From NCBI GenBank assembly GCA_963795795.1, contig CAWCJS010000005.1, positions 124,001 to 188,000 of the forward strand: a stretch of 64,000 nucleotides of DNA. Direction: 5' to 3'. Positions 15,842-24,987 of this stretch are shown here, piece by piece. How positions within the stretch are numbered: position 1 is the first letter of the stretch; each line of letters begins with the position of its first letter. This DNA comes from Palsa-504 sp963795795. GTDB taxonomy: Bacteria; Actinomycetota; Actinomycetes; Streptosporangiales; Streptosporangiaceae. The notes under the pieces were generated by a model. That model was not told the DNA's origin, ran no database searches, and saw nothing but the letters and a program-made list of their open reading frames with translations. A program made the position numbers and the translations under genes.

Positions 15842-17008
15842 CTAGACGAGGGTGGCGGGGTCGCGTTTGGCCAGCTGGCGGGCGATGATCATCCGCTGGA
15901 TCTCGCTGGTGCCTTCCCAGATCCGCTCGACGCGCAGCTCGCGGTAGAAGCGTTCGGCCACGTTCTCGCGCATGTAGCCGCGCCCGCCGAAGACCTGGAC
16001 GGCCCGGTCGGCGACGCGGCCCGCCATCTCCGAGCAGTAGAGCTTGGCCATCGAGCACTGCGCGTGCGACACCTTCAGGTCGGTGCCGCGGTCGATGCCG
16101 CGCGCGGTCTCGTAGGCCATCGACCGGGCGGCGAACAGCTCGGTCAGGCTGTCCGCGAGCATCCCGGCCACCAGCCCGTGCTCGATGATCGGCAGGCCGC
16201 CCGAGCGGCGGGTGCGGGCGAAGCCGGTCATCTCCTCGGTGAGCCGGTCGGCCGCGCCCAGGCAGCGCGCGGCGACCATCAGCCGCTCGAACCTGAACCA
16301 CTCGTACGCGAACGCCATCCCGTCGCCTTCGGCCCCGACCAGGTTCGCCACGGGGACGCGCACGTCCTCGAACGCCACGATCGGGTGGTGGTGGCTGATC
16401 GTGTGCGCGTAGGCCGGGGTCCTGACCACGCGGACGCCCGGGGTCGGGAGGTCGACCAGGAACATCGCGTGCTCGCCGTCGTGCGGCCCGCCCGCCAGCC
16501 TGGCCTGGAAGAAGGCGAAGTCGGCGGTGTTGTACGAGGTGACGTGCCACTTGACGCCGTTGAGCACGTACTGGTCGCCGTCCCGGTGCGCGGTGGCCTC
16601 GATCGCGTCAACGTCCGTTCCGGCGCCCTCCTCGGTGATCGCGTAGCACTCCTCGCGGTCGCCCGCGATGGCCGGGCGGACGTAGCGGTCGAGCTGGTCT
16701 TGGGTCGCGACCTCCGGCAGCCACGACGGCGGGGTGGACGCCACCCAGCCGAGCGCGTTGGTCACCCGGCCCATCTGTTCCTGGACCAGCGCCTGCTGGA
16801 GCGTGGTGCAGCCGCCACCGCCCAGCTCGACGGGCATGTTGGTCGAGGCCAGGCCCAGCTCGCGCGCCCGTTTGGCGTGCCCGGCGGTCACGTCCGGGGG
16901 CAGTTCACCGCCGGCCAGTTCGGCCTGCTCCTCGAACGGGATCAACTCGTCCGCGAAGCCGCGGGCGCGGGCCTGAATCTGGCGGTCTGCATCCGAGAAG
17001 CCGTACAT
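15842..17008 (-). CDS. acyl-CoA dehydrogenase
   Basis: FAD-dependent alpha,beta-desaturation of an acyl-CoA; 388 residues from ATG 17008 (MYGFSDADRQ, ribosome-binding site GGAGG). Conserved blocks are YAITEEGAGTDVDAIEATA (FAD/substrate loop), KWHVTSYNTADF, AVQVFGGRGYMRENVAERFY and the C-terminal RIWEGTSEIQRMIIARQL, which holds the usual Glu-x-Ser/Thr block. It is divergent from the oxidase-cupin-ACC deaminase operon. An operator-like dyad lies 40 bp upstream, identical in design to that at the Rieske gene. Chain-length specificity is unknown. Confidence 0.9.
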   Translation of the reverse strand: MYGFSDADRQIQARARGFADELIPFEEQAELAGGELPPDVTAGHAKRARELGLASTNMPVELGGGGCTTLQQALVQEQMGRVTNALGWVASTPPSWLPEVATQDQLDRYVRPAIAGDREECYAITEEGAGTDVDAIEATAHRDGDQYVLNGVKWHVTSYNTADFAFFQARLAGGPHDGEHAMFLVDLPTPGVRVVRTPAYAHTISHHHPIVAFEDVRVPVANLVGAEGDGMAFAYEWFRFERLMVAARCLGAADRLTEEMTGFARTRRSGGLPIIEHGLVAGMLADSLTELFAARSMAYETARGIDRGTDLKVSHAQCSMAKLYCSEMAGRVADRAVQVFGGRGYMRENVAERFYRELRVERIWEGTSEIQRMIIARQLAKRDPATLV

Positions 17009-17047
17009 CCCGTGGAACCTCCAGGCTCGTGACCGGGCGCATTGTAT

Positions 17048-17065
17048 TGACTGAATGTTCAGTCT
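17048..17065. promoter_or_regulatory. inverted repeat TGACTG-N6-CAGTCT, TetR-type operator
   Basis: The dyad extends inward as GACTGAA-TG-TTCAGTC, a perfect 7-bp arm pair. It lies between the divergent acyl-CoA dehydrogenase and FAD oxidase genes and shares its architecture with 9029-9046. Confidence 0.7.
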
Positions 17066-17138
17066 AGGCCAGACTCGGTCGTGTGCCAACGGGTGTGACG
17101 GGCGGGCGGGTGCGCCTACGCGAACCGGGGACGTCGTG

Positions 17139-18341
17139 GTGAGTGCGATGGGCGGCCGGGTGCCGATGACAACCGCGGACGCCGTCGTGGTCGGCGGCGG
17201 GACGGTGGGCGCGTGGTGCGCGTACTTCCTCCGCCGGGCTGGCCTGGACCGGGTCGTCGTGCTGGAACGGGGGCTGCTCGGGCAGGGCGCGAGCAGCCGG
17301 GCGGCCGGCGTCGTCCGGATGCAGGGCGGTACCCCGGAGGCCGTGCGGCTTGGGCAGTGGTCGCGGCGGTTCTACCTGGGCCAGCGGGACGAAATCGGCA
17401 CCGACTCGGGGTTCACCGAGCTGGGGTACCTGCTGCCCTGCTTCACCGAGGCGGAGGTCGCGGCGGCGCACGAGCGGATGGCCATGCAGTCCGGCCTCGG
17501 CGTCCCCGTGCGGTGGCTGGAGCCCGATGAAGTCGACGCGGCCAACCCGACGCTGGCGCCCGGGCAGACGCTCGGCGGCACGTTCTGCGCCGAGGACGGG
17601 TTCATCTCGCCGCCACGCAACGTCGCCGCGTACACCGTCGGCCTGATCCGCACCGGGGTCGAGATCGCCGAGCGCACGGAGTTCCTCGGCCTAAGTGGAC
17701 CGGACGGCCTGACCGTGGATACAAGCCATGGTCCGATCGTCGCGGGCCTGGTGATCCTGACCGGCGGGCCGAAGCTCGCCGCAGTCGGCCGGCTGGTCGG
17801 CCTGTCCATCCCGGCCGGCGGGGTCAGGCACCAGGTCGCGGTGACCGAGCGGCACCCTGACCTGGACCCGGCTCGGGTCCCGATGGTGTTCGACTTGCCC
17901 GCGGGGCTCTACTGGCGGCCCGAGGAGGGCGGCCTGCTGTTCGGGATGAGCAACCCGGACGAGCCGCCGGGTGAGAACCGCGAGGTCGACGAGGACTACC
18001 TGGCCCGTATGCGCGCCCGGCTGGCGACGCTGGTCCCGGTCACCGCCGGGCTCGGGCTGCGCCGGGTCTGGGCCGCCACCATCGACTACACCTCCGACCA
18101 CCTGCCGATCATCGGCCCGGCGCCCGGCCGGGACGGGGTCACCGTGGCCAGCGCCGGCGGCGCGGGCATGATGTGGGGCCCCGCCGTGGCCCGGGCCGCG
18201 GCCGACGTCGCGCTGACCGGGACGTCCGAGGTGGTCGACGTCTCAGTGCTCGGACTTGACCGTTTCGACGAGGCCGGGCACAGCCGCCTGGCCACCGACC
18301 CCATCGCCCTCCCCTTCCCGGAAAGGATCACCACGTCATGA
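17139..18341 (+). CDS. FAD-dependent oxidoreductase, DAO family
   Basis: About 400 residues. The N-terminal dinucleotide-binding motif is DAVVVGGGTVGAWCAYFL, followed by GASSRAAGVVRMQGG, typical of glycine/D-amino-acid/sarcosine oxidase-like proteins. The C-terminus has DHLPIIGPAPGRDGVTVASA and GGAGMMWGPAVARAAADVAL, which close the FAD site. The likely reaction is oxidation of an amine or amino acid. GTG 17139 is preferred for its spacing from GGGGAC; ATG 17148 and ATG 17166 are alternatives. Its TGA overlaps the ATG of the cupin gene, so a coupled operon with the cupin and ACC deaminase is clear. Confidence 0.85.
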   Translation: MSAMGGRVPMTTADAVVVGGGTVGAWCAYFLRRAGLDRVVVLERGLLGQGASSRAAGVVRMQGGTPEAVRLGQWSRRFYLGQRDEIGTDSGFTELGYLLPCFTEAEVAAAHERMAMQSGLGVPVRWLEPDEVDAANPTLAPGQTLGGTFCAEDGFISPPRNVAAYTVGLIRTGVEIAERTEFLGLSGPDGLTVDTSHGPIVAGLVILTGGPKLAAVGRLVGLSIPAGGVRHQVAVTERHPDLDPARVPMVFDLPAGLYWRPEEGGLLFGMSNPDEPPGENREVDEDYLARMRARLATLVPVTAGLGLRRVWAATIDYTSDHLPIIGPAPGRDGVTVASAGGAGMMWGPAVARAAADVALTGTSEVVDVSVLGLDRFDEAGHSRLATDPIALPFPERITTS

Positions 18342-18682
18342 CTACCGCCACCCCGTTCCTCGCCGCCGCGGTCGACGCCAAGCTCGAGGACTGGGGCCCG
18401 CTCGCGGAGGCGACCGGCGAGCCCATGCAGACGTCGGGGACGACCCTGTGGGCCGGGGAGGGAGCCCAGGAAGCCGGGGTCTGGGAGTGCACGCTCGGGC
18501 CCTCCCGGTGGACACTGGAGAGCAACGAGTTCGTGCACATCCTGTCCGGCCGGATGACCGTGACCCCCGACGGCGGCGAGCCCACCGACATCGGCCCCGG
18601 CGACACCGCCGTGTTCCCGCGCGGCTGGACCGGTACCTGGCAGATCCACGAGCCGATCAGGAAGCTGTACGTCCTGTTCTAG
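18338..18682 (+). CDS. DUF861-type cupin protein
   Basis: 114 residues. A single cupin barrel with WECTLGPSRWTLESNEFVHI and LSGRMTVTPDGGEP, then DIGPGDTAVFPRGWTGTWQI and a short tail KLYVLF. This is the EutQ/ureidoglycine-hydrolase-like small cupin class. The ATG overlaps the oxidase stop, and the ACC deaminase starts 8 bp after its stop. It is often found with amino-acid oxidases; a role in handling an unstable imine or aldehyde product is a guess from context only. Confidence 0.82.
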   Translation: MTTATPFLAAAVDAKLEDWGPLAEATGEPMQTSGTTLWAGEGAQEAGVWECTLGPSRWTLESNEFVHILSGRMTVTPDGGEPTDIGPGDTAVFPRGWTGTWQIHEPIRKLYVLF

Positions 18683-18690
18683 GAGGCCCG

Positions 18691-19717
18691 GTGGCCCTGG
18701 CCGATTTCCCGCGGTACCCGCTGCTGTTCGGGCCGAGCCCGGTTCACCCGCTCGAGCGGCTGACCGCCTACCTGGGCGGCGCGGCGATCTGGGCCAAACG
18801 CGAGGACTGCAACTCCGGGCTCGCCTACGGCGGAAACAAGACCCGCAAGCTGGAGTATCTGGTCCCCGACGCGCTGGCGCAGGGCGCTGACACGCTGGTC
18901 TCCATCGGCGGGGTGCAGTCGAACCACACCCGGCAGGTCGCCGCGGTGGCCGCCAAGCTGGGCCTGAAGTGCCGGCTCGTCCAGGAGAGCTGGGTGGACT
19001 GGCCCGACTCGGTCAACGACCGGGTCGGCAACATCCTGCTCTCCCGGATCATGGGCGCCGACGTCCGCCTGGTCGACGAGGGCTTCGGCATCGGGGTCAA
19101 GTCCAGCTGGGAGCAGGCGCTCGAGGACGTCCGCGCCGCGGGCGGCACGCCGTACGCGATCCCGGCGGGCGCCTCCGACCACCGGCTGGGCGGCCTGGGC
19201 TTCGCGAACTGGGCGTACGAGGTCGCTGCGCAGGAAGAAGAACTCGGGGTCTTCTTCGACACCATCATCGTCTGCAGCGTCACGGGATCTACCCAGGCGG
19301 GGATGATCGCCGGGTTCGCCAGCCTCGGGGACATTACGGGTCAGGGCCGTCCGCGGCGAGTGATCGGCATCGACGCTTCGGCGCGAGCTCGAGGAGACCC
19401 GGGCCCAGGTCGAGAGGATCGCGCGGAACACCGCCGAGCTGATCGGGCTGGGCCGGGAGCTGCGGGACGACGAGATCACCGTGCTGCCCGGCTGGGCCGG
19501 GAATTACTACGGGATCCCGGTCCAGTCGACGCTGGACGCGATCAGGCTGAGCGGGCGCCTGGAGGGGATGATCATCGACCCGGTATACGAGGGCAAGTCG
19601 ATGGCCGGGCTCATCGACCTGGTCCGCACCGGCCGGATCGGCAGGGACTCCACGGTTCTGTACGCCCACCTCGGCGGGCAGCCCGCGCTCAACGCATACA
19701 GCGCCCTGTTCCGCTAA
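18691..19717 (+). pseudogene. acdS: 1-aminocyclopropane-1-carboxylate deaminase, frameshifted
   Basis: PLP enzyme opening the ACC ring to 2-oxobutyrate and ammonia. GTG 18691 has a perfect AGGAGG site. Diagnostic residues are present: Lys50 in GGNKTRKLEYL (PLP), the block GGVQSNHTRQVAAVAAKLG, Tyr in YYGIP, the Tyr-Glu pair in DPVYEGKSM and Leu in YAHLGGQPALNAY. The Tyr-Glu and Leu are the residues that separate true ACC deaminases from D-cysteine desulfhydrases. The frame breaks at ~19383 (VIGIDASA, then ELEETRAQVERIARNTAELI in the next frame), probably by loss of a CG pair or gain of one base. Conservation on both sides suggests an assembly indel. Third gene of the oxidase-cupin operon. Confidence 0.85.
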
Positions 19718-20089
19718 ATGGGTTTTTGAATTGCGCTGTGGCGGGGCCTTGACTTCAAAGGTGGGTCGCGAGCGGAGGATGAGGCGGGTGTGCGAGGTGG
19801 TGCGTCCAGCTGCGGAATTATCCTCCGCAAAATCCTGGACATTCCGTACCCCTGATCAGATAGGGGCCGATGAGGATGAGCGGCGCCGACTGGAGGATGA
19901 CCAGGTCCGCTGATGCGGCGCGGGGTGATGACAAGGGCCGCCGATGCGGCGCGCGGGGGTGGTGACCGGGCATTCGGCTGAGCGGCGCCGGGGAAAGTGA
20001 TGGCGCCCTCGCCTGGTGGGATCGCCGTAACTTTTCCGTCACGCTGCGGGCGTAGCGTCGTGGGAGTAGGCGTGCGGCGAGGGGGGTTG
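19718..20089. other. intergenic region without recognisable gene
   Basis: About 370 bp with no convincing coding frame. It holds a small hairpin TGCGGA-N7-TCCGCA (19811-19829) and imperfect direct repeats around GATGCGGCGCG (near 19911-19965). It probably contains the terminator of the acdS operon and the promoter of the membrane-protein gene at 20090, but neither is obvious. Confidence 0.5.
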
Positions 20090-21307
20090 ATGAGCGGATT
20101 CGCCCTGGGGCGGCTGGCCTCGCCCGTGACGGCGAACGTGCTGGGGGGCTTCGCCGTGGTGGTGGTGGCCGCTGCCATCGCGCTCGAGGTCCTGGGGCAC
20201 GAGGGGAACCTCGGGCAGAGCATCGGGAACCTCGTCATCTTCGTGACGCTCGGGACGGCCGGCCTCGTGGTGGCCCGAGCCCAGCCGCGCAACCCGGTGG
20301 GCTGGCTGCTGCTCACCGGCGCCCTGGCCTTGGCCCTGTCCTCGGCCGCCGGAGAGTACGAGGTCCTGATCTACCGGCAAGGCCACCGCACGCTGCCGTT
20401 CGGCCCGGTGGCGGTCCTGCTCAACCTCCTCTGGTCGCCAGGGATCGTGTCGCTCGGGCTCATCATGCTGCTGTTTCCCGACGGCCGGCTGACGCGCGGG
20501 TGGCGCCGGGTGATGTGGGCCTACCTCGCGGTCGGCGCCTGCTGGCCGGCCGGCATCTACGCGGTCGCGGTGAGCACCATCGCCGGGCACCGGATCCGGG
20601 TGGACAGCGGCGGCGGCCTGACCATCATCGACAGCCCCTCGGGCAGCGCCGCCTGGCTGGGTACGGCGCAGGAACTGATCGTGCCGCTCCTGGTGGTGTT
20701 CTGGGTGGTGATCCTGGTCCACCAGGCGGCCCGCTACCGCAGCGCTTCCGGAGATGAGCGCGCCCAGCTCAAGTGGCTGGTCTGGGGCGCGATGGTGTTC
20801 ACGCTCGGCGGTGCGGTCATCGTCCTGGCCGGCACGCTTGCCCCGAACCCCTCGACCGTCGTCCAGATCGCCGAGGACCTCGCCCTGGTGGCCCTGAACG
20901 CCTTCCCGCTCAGCGTCGGGGTCGCGATCTTGAAGTACCGGCTGTACGAGATCGACCGGATCATCTCCCGTACCCTGGCGTACGCGATCGTGACCGGGCT
21001 GCTGGTCGGCTGCTACATCGGGGTGGTGGCGCTGGCCACGGACGTGCTCGCGTTCGGGGGCACCGTCGGGGTGGCCGTCTCCACGCTCGCGGTGGCGGCG
21101 CTGTTCAACCCGGTGCGGCGCCGGGTGCAGCGGATCGTGGACCGCCGGTTCAACCGGGCCAGGTACGACGCCGACCAGACCGTCAGCGCGTTCGCGGCGC
21201 GGCTGCAGGACGCGGTGGACCCAGCGGCCGTGCAGGACGATCTGCTGAGCGCGGTGCAGCGTTCGCTGGAGCCTGCGCACGCCTCGCTCTGGCTCAGCCG
21301 GGAGTAG
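20090..21307 (+). CDS. integral membrane sensor-like protein lacking a kinase domain
   Basis: 405 residues from ATG 20090 with ribosome-binding site GAGGGGGG. Multiple helices fill residues ~10-330. Motifs include ARAQPRNPVGWLLL, MLLFPDGRL, RAQLKWLVWGAMVF and ILKYRLYEIDRIISRTLAYA. The C-terminal soluble part FNPVRRRVQRIVDRRFNRAR, then YDADQTVSAFAARLQDAVD, resembles the region that precedes DHp/GAF in actinomycete sensor kinases, yet the protein stops there. Paralogues lie at 36805-37990 (frameshifted) and 45541-45757 (remnant). Function unknown; it could be a stand-alone sensor or an anchor. Confidence 0.8.
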   Translation: MSGFALGRLASPVTANVLGGFAVVVVAAAIALEVLGHEGNLGQSIGNLVIFVTLGTAGLVVARAQPRNPVGWLLLTGALALALSSAAGEYEVLIYRQGHRTLPFGPVAVLLNLLWSPGIVSLGLIMLLFPDGRLTRGWRRVMWAYLAVGACWPAGIYAVAVSTIAGHRIRVDSGGGLTIIDSPSGSAAWLGTAQELIVPLLVVFWVVILVHQAARYRSASGDERAQLKWLVWGAMVFTLGGAVIVLAGTLAPNPSTVVQIAEDLALVALNAFPLSVGVAILKYRLYEIDRIISRTLAYAIVTGLLVGCYIGVVALATDVLAFGGTVGVAVSTLAVAALFNPVRRRVQRIVDRRFNRARYDADQTVSAFAARLQDAVDPAAVQDDLLSAVQRSLEPAHASLWLSRE

Positions 21308-21408
21308 GCCGCCGGGCACCAGGCGGCGCCATGGTAGGCGTTTGTCTATCGGCTGCCGTAGGCGTAGCTCCATTGACCGCCCTACCGGGGTGAGCAACGC
21401 TGAGAGCC

Positions 21409-22401
21409 ATGGTCTGGCGGATCCACTTCACGCCTGAGGATCTCCAGCGGGTCCAGGTCACTCCTACCCTCGGCCCGCTGGCCGAGACGGTCATGGCGAT
21501 GTGCCTGCTCCGTTGCCCCATGCAGCCCAGCGGGCTGTACCGCAAGTGGCGCGGCCAGGTCATGAGCAAGGTCACCCCCCAGATGACGGCGCTGGCGAAC
21601 CTGATTCCGGTCGGTTCCAAGGGAGTGGACCTGTGCACGCTCACCGGTCCGGAGCCCACCATCGAGCAGGGCCTCAAGGCGCTGATGGAAATGCCTCGCG
21701 ACCACTACCTGGTCGAGGTCGAGTACGTCGCCATGAATCACAAGCTGCCCGCGGCCGCCTGGGCGGTCGCCGAGGCAGACGGGCGGGCCCGGTACGAGCT
21801 GGCGCAGGCGGCGCGGGCGGCGCACCGGGTGCTGGTCGCACCGTACTGGCGGCGGATCGAGGCGTGCCTGCACGCCGAGCAGGTCACCCGCAGCCGGGTG
21901 CTGGCCCTCGGCGGGCCCGAGCGGCTGCTGGCCTCGATCCAGGGTGAGATGATCCGCTGGCGGCCGCCGGTCCTCGAGGTGCACATGTGCGGCGATTTCG
22001 ACCTAGACCTGGAAGGCCGCGGCCTCACGCTGGTGCCTTCGGTGTTCGTAGGCGCCGTTCCCAGCCTGCACCAGAACCCGAACGACGAAACGGCGGCGCC
22101 CGTCCTGGTCTTGCCCCTGGCCGACGAACGGGTCCGGCACGGCCATCTGTGGGATAGCCCGAAGGACCGGACGATGGCGCTGGCGGCACTGGTCGGGCGG
22201 AACCGGGCGGCGGTGCTGAGCGCCATCGCCGAGGGCGGCACGACCACCGAGGTGGCCAGCCGGGTGGGCATCTCGCTCGCGGCGGCCAGCCAGCACGCGT
22301 CCGTCCTGCGCAGCGCGGGCCTTATCATCACCCGCCGGCAGGGCAGTTCTGTCCTGCACGTGCTGACCCCGCTGGGCGCCGAGCTGCTGCAAGCCGGCTA
22401 G
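21409..22401 (+). CDS. ArsR-like winged-helix regulator with DUF5937-type N-terminus
   Basis: 330 residues. The C-terminal winged helix is clear (~255-325): RAAVLSAIAEGGTTTEVASR, VGISLAAASQHASVLRSAGL and ITRRQGSSVLHVLTPLG. The N-terminal ~240 residues (WRIHFTPEDLQRVQVTPTLG onward) match large actinomycete regulators of the ArsR superfamily in which this part is a probable ligand or dimer domain. Free-standing. Its target is not evident, although the upstream membrane protein or itself is possible. Confidence 0.82.
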   Translation: MVWRIHFTPEDLQRVQVTPTLGPLAETVMAMCLLRCPMQPSGLYRKWRGQVMSKVTPQMTALANLIPVGSKGVDLCTLTGPEPTIEQGLKALMEMPRDHYLVEVEYVAMNHKLPAAAWAVAEADGRARYELAQAARAAHRVLVAPYWRRIEACLHAEQVTRSRVLALGGPERLLASIQGEMIRWRPPVLEVHMCGDFDLDLEGRGLTLVPSVFVGAVPSLHQNPNDETAAPVLVLPLADERVRHGHLWDSPKDRTMALAALVGRNRAAVLSAIAEGGTTTEVASRVGISLAAASQHASVLRSAGLIITRRQGSSVLHVLTPLGAELLQAG

Positions 22402-22432
22402 GCAAACCGCTTAGGGCAGGCGCCGGGTCGGC

Positions 22433-22486
22433 CTTTGCTGACTCCGCTGGCTTTGCTAACTCTGCTGGCTTTGCTAACTCTGCTGG
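22433..22486. repeat. 18-bp tandem repeat, three copies
   Basis: Units at 22433, 22451 and 22469, consensus CTTTGCTAACTCTGCTGG; the first differs at two positions. Intergenic, just downstream of the HTH gene. On the minus strand it would encode repeated AK-PAEL units, but no gene is supported there. Confidence 0.85.
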
Positions 22487-22629
22487 GCGCCTATCTATCG
22501 CAAGCCACGTCGTCCTGGGTGAAGCAGGCTGGCCACCGTCGGCCGGACAATGGCCAGCCTGCCTCGGATCGGACCACCGGCGTGTGGTTCCGCGTTCAGC
22601 TTCACAGTGGGCGCCAACCTGCGGCAAAG

Positions 22630-22690
22630 CCTTTCGGCTGAGGCCGAAAGGGTGGGGGAAAGACTACCGACAGCTTCGGCTGTGGCCGAA
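22630..22690 (+). terminator. two adjacent GC hairpins, terminator-like
   Basis: CCTTTCGGC-TGAG-GCCGAAAGG (22630-22651) and TTCGGC-TGTG-GCCGAA (22675-22690). The same stem core is repeated with 4-nt loops and no T tract. They lie between the HTH gene and the DeoR promoter and may terminate the former. Confidence 0.5.
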
Positions 22691-22710
22691 AGGCCCTTTG
22701 GAACGGGTGA

Positions 22711-22740
22711 TTGACAGCCGACACAGAAATGCGTCAAGAT
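22711..22740 (+). promoter_or_regulatory. sigma70-type promoter for the deoR operon
   Basis: -35 TTGACA (22711-22716), 18-bp spacer, -10 CAAGAT (22735-22740), 28 bp before the ATG of the DeoR-type regulator. The -35 is a consensus match and the -10 a weaker one. Confidence 0.55.
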
Positions 22741-22768
22741 CGGTAAACAACGGTCATACAGGAGCCGT

Positions 22769-23539
22769 ATGCTGCCGACTCAGCGCCGTCAGGCCATCCT
22801 CGCCGAGGTCCGCCAGGCGAAGGCGGTCTCCGCCGACGAACTGGCCAGGCAGTTCGGCGTCTCGCTGGAGACGATCAGGCGGGACCTGCGCGGGCTGCGG
22901 GACCAGGGCCTGCTCGAACGCGTCTACGGCGGCGCGCTGTCCGTGCGGTCCACCGAGGGGACCTTCGCCACCCGGAGCGCCCTGCACGCCGAGCGGAAGC
23001 GGGCCATCGCCCGGCTCGCCGCGACGCTGGTCGGACCCGACGACACCATCGTCATCGACATCGGCACGACCGCGCTCGAGGTGGCCAGGGCGCTGCCCGC
23101 CGGGTTCCGCGGCCGGGTCCTGACCAACTCGGTGCCCGCGGCGATGGAACTCGCCGGACACGAGGACGTCGAGCTGCTGCTGTCGGGCGGGCAGGTGCGG
23201 ACCGGCGACGCGGCCTGCTTCGGCGCGCACGCCGAGGCGTTCTTCGGCGAGTTCTACGCCGACCTGGCGTTCCTCGGGTCCGGCGGGGTACACCCCCGGG
23301 CCGGGCTGACCGACTACCACCCACACGAGGTCATCACCAGGCGGACGATCATCGAGCACGCGGCCGCCTCCTACGTCCTGGCCGATTCGAGCAAGCTCGG
23401 GACCATCGCCGTGCACCGGGTCTGCCCGCTGAGTCACGTCACCGCCGTCCTTACCGATCACCAAGCCAGCCCCGAGGTCGTCGAAGCCCTCGCCGGGGCT
23501 GGCTGCACCGTCTTGCTTGGGACCAACCCTGAGGAGTGA
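22769..23539 (+). CDS. DeoR/GlpR-family transcriptional repressor
   Basis: 256 residues. The N-terminal DeoR HTH is QRRQAILAEVRQAKAVSADE, then LARQFGVSLETIRRDLRGLR and LLERVYGGAL. The C-terminal sugar-phosphate sensor domain has DDTIVIDIGTTALEVARAL, the Gly-rich LLSGGQVRTGDAACFG and VLADSSKLG. It is the first gene of an operon with an APC permease, FGGY kinase and two flavoproteins, so it probably responds to the phosphorylated polyol or sugar made by the kinase and represses the operon. Confidence 0.9.
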   Translation: MLPTQRRQAILAEVRQAKAVSADELARQFGVSLETIRRDLRGLRDQGLLERVYGGALSVRSTEGTFATRSALHAERKRAIARLAATLVGPDDTIVIDIGTTALEVARALPAGFRGRVLTNSVPAAMELAGHEDVELLLSGGQVRTGDAACFGAHAEAFFGEFYADLAFLGSGGVHPRAGLTDYHPHEVITRRTIIEHAAASYVLADSSKLGTIAVHRVCPLSHVTAVLTDHQASPEVVEALAGAGCTVLLGTNPEE

Positions 23540-23544
23540 TTTAC

Positions 23545-24985
23545 GTGAGCACGGATACCGAAGACACGGTGCTGGAACAGTTCGGCTACCGCCAGCAGTT
23601 CACCCGCTCACTGCGCCAATTCGAGTCGTTCGCCGTGGCGTTCTCGTTCATCTCCATCACCACCGGGATCTTCACCACCTACGCGTTCGCCCTGGCCGTA
23701 GGCGGGACCCGATCCATCTGGACCTGGCCTATCGTGATAGCCGGGCAGGCGCTCGTGGCCCTGGTCTACGGGGCGCTCTCGGTCCGGGTCCCGCTGTCCG
23801 GGTACTCCTACCAGTGGGCGTCCCGGCTGGCCAACACCGGGGTCGGGTGGTGGTTCGGCTGGATGTCGTTCGCCTTCCTCACCATCGTGACCGTGTCGGT
23901 CGACTACGGCCTGGTCCAGGTGGCCTTCCAGCCGCTGATCGGCGAGGCGTACTCCCCCACCAGCGCGGCGCTGGAGACGCTCGTCGTGCTGGCCCTCCAG
24001 GCGGCCCTGATCATCTACTCGACCAGGGCCACCACCCGGGTCAATAACACCGCAGTGGCCACGGAGATCATCGGGATCGCGGGCCTGACCGTCCTGCTGC
24101 TGATCGTGGCCGCGGTCAGGTCCATGGGGCACTGGTCCAACCTGGGCGCCACCGGCTCGGTCCCGCACCTCGGGTACTACGGGTACCTCGGGCCGTTCAT
24201 GGTGGCCACGCTGCTCGGCGCGTACACGATCGTGGGCTTCGAGTCGGCGAGCAACCTGGCCGAGGAAACGCAGGAGCCGCACAAGGTCATCCCGCGGGCG
24301 ATGCTCCGCGCGGTGCTGCTGTCCGGCGATCGTCGGGTTCTTGTTCCTGGTCGTCCTGGCCTACGCGACGAACAAGGCGGCGTACGCCAGTGCCGCGCCG
24401 GTCGCGTCGATCGTGCACGACGTGCTCGGCGGGGTGGTGCAGAAGATCTTCCTCGTCTTCGTCTGCGTGTCGATCTTCGCCTGCGGCCTGGTCATCATGG
24501 TGACCAACGGCCGGCTGATCTTCTCGATGGCGCGGGACCGCCGGCTGCCCGGCCACCAGATCCTCAGCCGGGTGCCGCGGGCGAGCGCGGGGCCGCCCTG
24601 GGCCACCATCCTGGCCGCGGTGCTCGGCGGCGTCATCACGCTGGTGCTGATCAACCACTTCTCCGCGCTGGCCACGCTGTTCACCGCCTCCACGATCATG
24701 CCCGCGCTGCTGTACGCGGGCACGGTCCTGCTGTACGTGTTCACCCGACCCCGGCGTGACCAGGGCGAGCACCACCGCCCGTTCGGGAAATGGGAAATAC
24801 CGATTATCGCGGGGGCCCTGATCTGGCTGGCCTACGAGCTGATCATCCTGATCGGGCCGGCCGTGTTCCGCGACGCGCAGTACTACGTGCTCGGCGCGCT
24901 CGGCTTGGGGCTGGTGGTCTACGTGGTGCAGCTGATTACCGAGCCGCGGGCGATGCGTACCGAGCCCGGGCAGAGCCCGGACTAG
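23545..24985 (+). pseudogene. APC-superfamily amino acid/amine permease, frameshifted
   Basis: GTG 23545 with GAGGAG upstream. About twelve helices over ~480 residues. The N-terminal half starts FGYRQQFTRSLRQFESFAVA with SFISITTGIFTTYAFAL and contains GFESASNLAEETQEPHKVIP. The frame breaks at ~24327 after AMLRAVLLSG and resumes as IVGFLFLVVLAYATNKAAYA to the stop at 24985. One extra base in GGCGATCG explains it. Both halves are well conserved, so an assembly error is quite possible. It would import the operon's substrate. An amino-acid-type permease beside a polyol-type kinase is unusual. Confidence 0.8.
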
Positions 24986-24987
24986 GC

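Larger units (their letters stand above)
22402..22768. other. intergenic region with repeats, hairpins and a promoter
   Basis: About 367 bp separating the HTH gene from the deoR-type operon. It contains a 3 x 18-bp tandem repeat, two TTCGGC/GCCGAA hairpins and a good sigma70-type promoter, listed separately. No coding frame here is convincing. Confidence 0.6.
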
